This document shows positions 8,620-10,313 of a stretch of 10,313 nt of DNA, in pieces. This DNA is from Acidobacteriota bacterium. Its GTDB lineage: Bacteria; Acidobacteriota; Terriglobia; UBA7540. Below the pieces are notes generated by a model. It was not told the DNA's origin. It ran no database searches and saw nothing but the letters and a program-made list of their open reading frames with translations. Within the stretch, counting starts at the first letter, position 1; every line of letters begins with the position of its first letter. The translations under genes were made by a program, and so were the position numbers. Where the stretch lies: NCBI GenBank assembly GCA_021828225.1, contig JAKASH010000054.1:1-10313 (forward strand), in the 5' to 3' direction.

Positions 8620-8636
8620 GGCCTCTTTGAAGAGCC
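8620..8636. repeat. Second, bulged stem-loop just after the baeRF stop
   Basis: GGCCTCTTTGAAGAGCC folds as a 3-bp GC base plus a 4-bp upper stem with one bulged base and a TTGA loop. It lies 26-42 bases after the baeRF stop on the - strand and is next to the stronger hairpin at 8593-8610. Together they could form the 3' end of the baeRF transcript. Confidence 0.3.
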
Positions 8637-8661
8637 AATAGTAATAGCCTATCCATCTCCT

Positions 8662-9759
8662 TCAGTAGCGGAACAGGGACGCGATCACCGAACCTTCCGG
8701 CATCTCGGACGCCGGCAGCGCATAGACCGTTCCCCCGTGCAGGACGGCCTGCACTACGGCAAGATTCACCAGGTTTTCGTCGCCGGGCTTCGCCTCTTCG
8801 TGGAGGGAGGCCACGTCGTGCTCGGGATCGTAATTTCCCCAGACCGAGGCGCCGATCGCGACGTAGAGGTAGTAGACTCGCCCGTGGTAAGCGGCGGGCA
8901 GAATCTCTTCCAGTCTGCTCGAATTCCGGGACGCGTCGGCGCATTCGGTGTACTGGCGGAGGGCCTGATTCCGGGCCTGATCGTAATGTTTCCGAACGAT
9001 CTCCCAGGCCTTTGCATGGAGTTCGGCGGCGTTCAGCCGGTCGGGACTGCCCACAATGCCTTCCGGCAGCAGCCCGTCGTAAGTATTGACCTGACGGTAG
9101 TGCGCTAGTGTTTCATCCACTCCGGCCAGCACCAGCGGAACTCGATTACTGTCGAGCAGATTACGCAATCCGCGATCGTTGATCCGCAAGTAAAGGAGCA
9201 TGTCCTCCGGCAGGCCCGGCCTGGCGGTGTGCTGCTGGCGATGGGTCTGATCAACCTGGCTTTCAAGCGCCTCATTGAAGCTTTTGGGAATCGCCTTTGT
9301 ATCCAGCTCATTAAACGCGAAGCGCGTTCCCTCGAAGAGTCTCACCCGGTTACGGCTGAGCGCCATCAGGTAGAAGCGGTCTTCGGTGGTCCAGAGGGGG
9401 AGCAGTGGAGTGATCTCAAAACGGTCGGCAACGGTGACGAATTCCTGGAAGTGCAAAGGCACGCAGAAATACCGGAAATAGCCGGGCGCAAGAAAGAGTG
9501 CGAGACCGTCGCTTTGATAACGCCAGAATTCGTATCCCTCAGCAAGAGGCGTTGCAGGCGACAGCAGTTCTCTTATGTTCTTTTTCTGTACGCCCTTTGC
9601 CGCTAAGCGCGTCTCTGCTTCGCGGATTAGGTCCTTCAGGCGGATTGGATCCTGCTCGACCTCCCGGCCGGCACGGTGAGTCGGCAGGAAAATCGAGACA
9701 CAGGGCCGGTCCCGCTTCTGGACCAGGTACCGGAGTTCTTCTTTCGATAGTGTGTCCAT
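8662..9759 (-). CDS. Release-factor-like protein of the bacterial archaeo-eukaryotic RF (baeRF) group, probably family 7
   Basis: This is a 365-residue soluble protein. The ATG at 9759 has GGAG nine bases upstream. The N-terminus carries the block PCVSIFLPTHRAGRE (19-33) followed by QDPIRLKDLIREAE (36-49), which I associate with the baeRF group, most likely family 7. An eRF1 domain-2-like core (about 125-250; DRFYLMALSRNRVRLFEG region) is followed by a helical stretch. A C-terminal L7Ae/eRF1-domain-3-like part (about 285-365; RVYYLYVAIGASVWG, NLAVVQAVLHGGTVYALP) ends in SLFRY. No GGQ peptide-release motif is present anywhere, so ordinary peptidyl-tRNA hydrolysis as in eRF1 is unlikely. The group has been proposed to act in ribosome rescue or translational quality control under stress, but direct functional evidence is limited. 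The protease and stress-protein genes downstream on the same strand agree with a stress role. Family-level assignment is from memory of sequence patterns and is less certain than the group. Confidence 0.72.
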   Translation of the reverse strand: MDTLSKEELRYLVQKRDRPCVSIFLPTHRAGREVEQDPIRLKDLIREAETRLAAKGVQKKNIRELLSPATPLAEGYEFWRYQSDGLALFLAPGYFRYFCVPLHFQEFVTVADRFEITPLLPLWTTEDRFYLMALSRNRVRLFEGTRFAFNELDTKAIPKSFNEALESQVDQTHRQQHTARPGLPEDMLLYLRINDRGLRNLLDSNRVPLVLAGVDETLAHYRQVNTYDGLLPEGIVGSPDRLNAAELHAKAWEIVRKHYDQARNQALRQYTECADASRNSSRLEEILPAAYHGRVYYLYVAIGASVWGNYDPEHDVASLHEEAKPGDENLVNLAVVQAVLHGGTVYALPASEMPEGSVIASLFRY

Positions 9760-9819
9760 AGTGATTCACTCCGTGTTTGGCTGACACCCGCACAACTCAT
9801 GCTGCAACTCGACCTAGCC

Positions 9820-9846
9820 GTCCCTTATGACACCCCGGAAAGGGAC
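9820..9846. repeat. 7-bp inverted repeat upstream of the baeRF gene
   Basis: GTCCCTT (9820-9826) and AAGGGAC (9840-9846) are perfect complements around a 13-base spacer. The repeat lies 61-87 bases before the baeRF start. It could be a leader hairpin or a dimeric operator; no T-run follows on either strand. Confidence 0.4.
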
Positions 9847-9887
9847 AACCTCTAACCGTAACCTAGACCCTGGAAGAATCCATCCGC

Positions 9888-9903
9888 AGTGACGAGGCTC
9901 ACA
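9888..9903. promoter_or_regulatory. CRP/FNR-family-like operator upstream of the baeRF gene
   Basis: AGTGA-CGAGGC-TCACA matches TGTGA-N6-TCACA at 9 of 10 half-site positions. On the - strand both this site and the one before the Lon-like gene read TGTGA-N6-TCAC. The centre is about 136 bases before the baeRF start codon. No convincing -10/-35 pair is visible nearby, so the promoter itself is not placed. Confidence 0.5.
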
Positions 9904-9988
9904 GGGCTTGGGATCGTAGCCACGGCAGGTTCGCGGGTTCCGACGTGGAAAAGGCGGGCGGCGCCAAAATCGGTGATGTGGGCAGATT

Positions 9989-10078
9989 CGACCCCTTCGG
10001 GGTCGTTTGGGCACTGGATTGGGAGCTCCGGTTCAGGTGGCGATGCCACCGGCTATTTTCTGGCACCCCTGCGGGGTG
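9989..10078. repeat. Cluster of three tight GC-rich hairpins, REP-like extragenic element
   Basis: There are three perfect stem-loops in 90 bases, each with a three-base loop. They are CGACCCC/TTC/GGGGTCG (9989-10005, 7 bp), GGTGGC/GAT/GCCACC (10036-10050, 6 bp) and CACCCC/TGC/GGGGTG (10064-10078, 6 bp). A further CGCCACC at 10101-10107 could pair instead with GGTGGCG at 10036-10042, enclosing the third hairpin. GCCACCGG occurs at both 10045 and 10102. The pattern resembles multi-copy extragenic palindromic elements, but only one copy is visible here, so the repeat status is inferred. A structured RNA is the alternative. Confidence 0.5.
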
Positions 10079-10208
10079 AGGGGTTGAGCGGATGGATGGT
10101 CGCCACCGGTAGTCGAGCAAGGTTTCCTGTGAGACTCCGTGCGCTTACGGAAAGACGAAGAATTGATACGCGTCCGGGTGAATGGGTCCGTTCCGGCGCC
10201 GGCCGAGC

Positions 10209-10313
10209 CTACGAATTGAACTCAGAGATCAGCTTATAGCCGGATTCCGACATTTCCCAGACGCCGCGCGGTGCGTCACTCTTCAAAAGGCCTGCCTGCA
10301 CCATGGCATTGTG
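10209..10313 (-). CDS. 3' end of an unidentified gene, possible winged-helix C-terminus
   Basis: Reading from the right edge of the window on the - strand, a frame is open for 34 residues to a TAG at 10209-10211. It reads HNAMVQAGLLKSD, then APRGVWEMSESGYKLI, then SEFNS. The AGLL...RGVWEMSESG pattern, with a helix followed by a beta hairpin and a closing helix, resembles winged-helix domains such as the Mrr N-terminal type, in which a conserved Gly-containing wing precedes a terminal helix. The start is outside the window, so gene length, domain order and function cannot be stated. It could be a restriction-related protein or a small DNA-binding regulator. Confidence 0.5.
   Translation of the reverse strand, partial: HNAMVQAGLLKSDAPRGVWEMSESGYKLISEFNS

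Larger units (their letters stand above)
9760..10208. other. Intergenic region without a convincing gene, rich in palindromes
   Basis: This 449-base stretch separates the baeRF start from a - strand gene fragment at the window edge. In order it holds the baeRF ribosome binding site (9769-9772) within the palindrome AGTGATTCACT (9760-9770), an inverted repeat (9820-9846), a CRP-like site (9888-9903) and a hairpin cluster (9989-10078). At 10193-10202 there is a CCGGCGCCGG palindrome. Frames crossing it are open by composition only: they have no ribosome binding site and no recognisable protein features. Confidence 0.6.

Noticed and set aside
9760..9770. AGTGATTCACT palindrome overlapping the baeRF ribosome binding site
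   Set aside because: It has CRP-like half-sites but a one-base spacer instead of six, so it does not fit that operator type; it may be chance.
9927..9940. GGTTCGCGGGTTCC resembling a tRNA T-arm
   Set aside because: No acceptor stem, anticodon arm or correct T-loop (GTTCRA) can be built around it.
9989..10078. A CRISPR array
   Set aside because: The hairpins differ in sequence and are not regularly spaced direct repeats with unique spacers, and no cas gene is present.
9889..10239. A 116-codon + strand frame across the hairpin-rich gap
   Set aside because: It has no ribosome binding site and runs through palindromes and into the antisense of the right-edge gene; the translation has no domain-like pattern.

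Overview
The window looks like chromosomal DNA from an Acidobacteriota species. It carries an Oar-like TonB-dependent receptor of the kind expanded in that phylum, followed by a VWFA-related protein of the Acidobacterial type. Both families are strongly associated with soil acidobacteria. The coding regions are GC-rich, with long antisense shadow frames. The class (Terriglobia or Solibacteres-like) cannot be fixed from the sequence alone.

Left part, + strand (2-5003). A 5'-truncated outer-membrane receptor is followed after about 70 bases by a secreted or periplasmic VWA protein with its own Shine-Dalgarno sequence. The short gap and shared strand suggest co-transcription. The pair fits an envelope role in substrate uptake or surface interaction, but nothing in the sequence identifies a substrate.

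Middle and right part, - strand (read from 9759 down to 5125). A release-factor-like protein (baeRF type) comes first, then a 262-base gap, then an 808-residue Lon-like protease whose stop codon overlaps the start of a tandem-domain universal stress protein (TAATG junction). The three genes look like a stress or proteostasis module: a predicted ribosome-associated factor, a Lon-type Ser-Lys protease with a degenerate ATPase site, and a nucleotide-binding stress protein. Both upstream gaps contain a near-consensus CRP-type palindrome (one mismatch each from TGTGA-N6-TCACA), centred about 99 and 136 bases before the respective start codons. This suggests shared control by a CRP/FNR-family regulator.

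Right end (9760-10313). About 450 bases without a convincing gene hold an inverted repeat, the second CRP-like site and a run of three tight GC-rich hairpins that look like an extragenic palindromic repeat element. The last 105 bases encode the C-terminal 34 residues of a - strand protein that resembles a winged-helix end. Nothing in the window is a demonstrably new system. The most interesting leads are the possible shared regulation of the stress module, the ATPase-degenerate Lon-like protease and the hairpin cluster.
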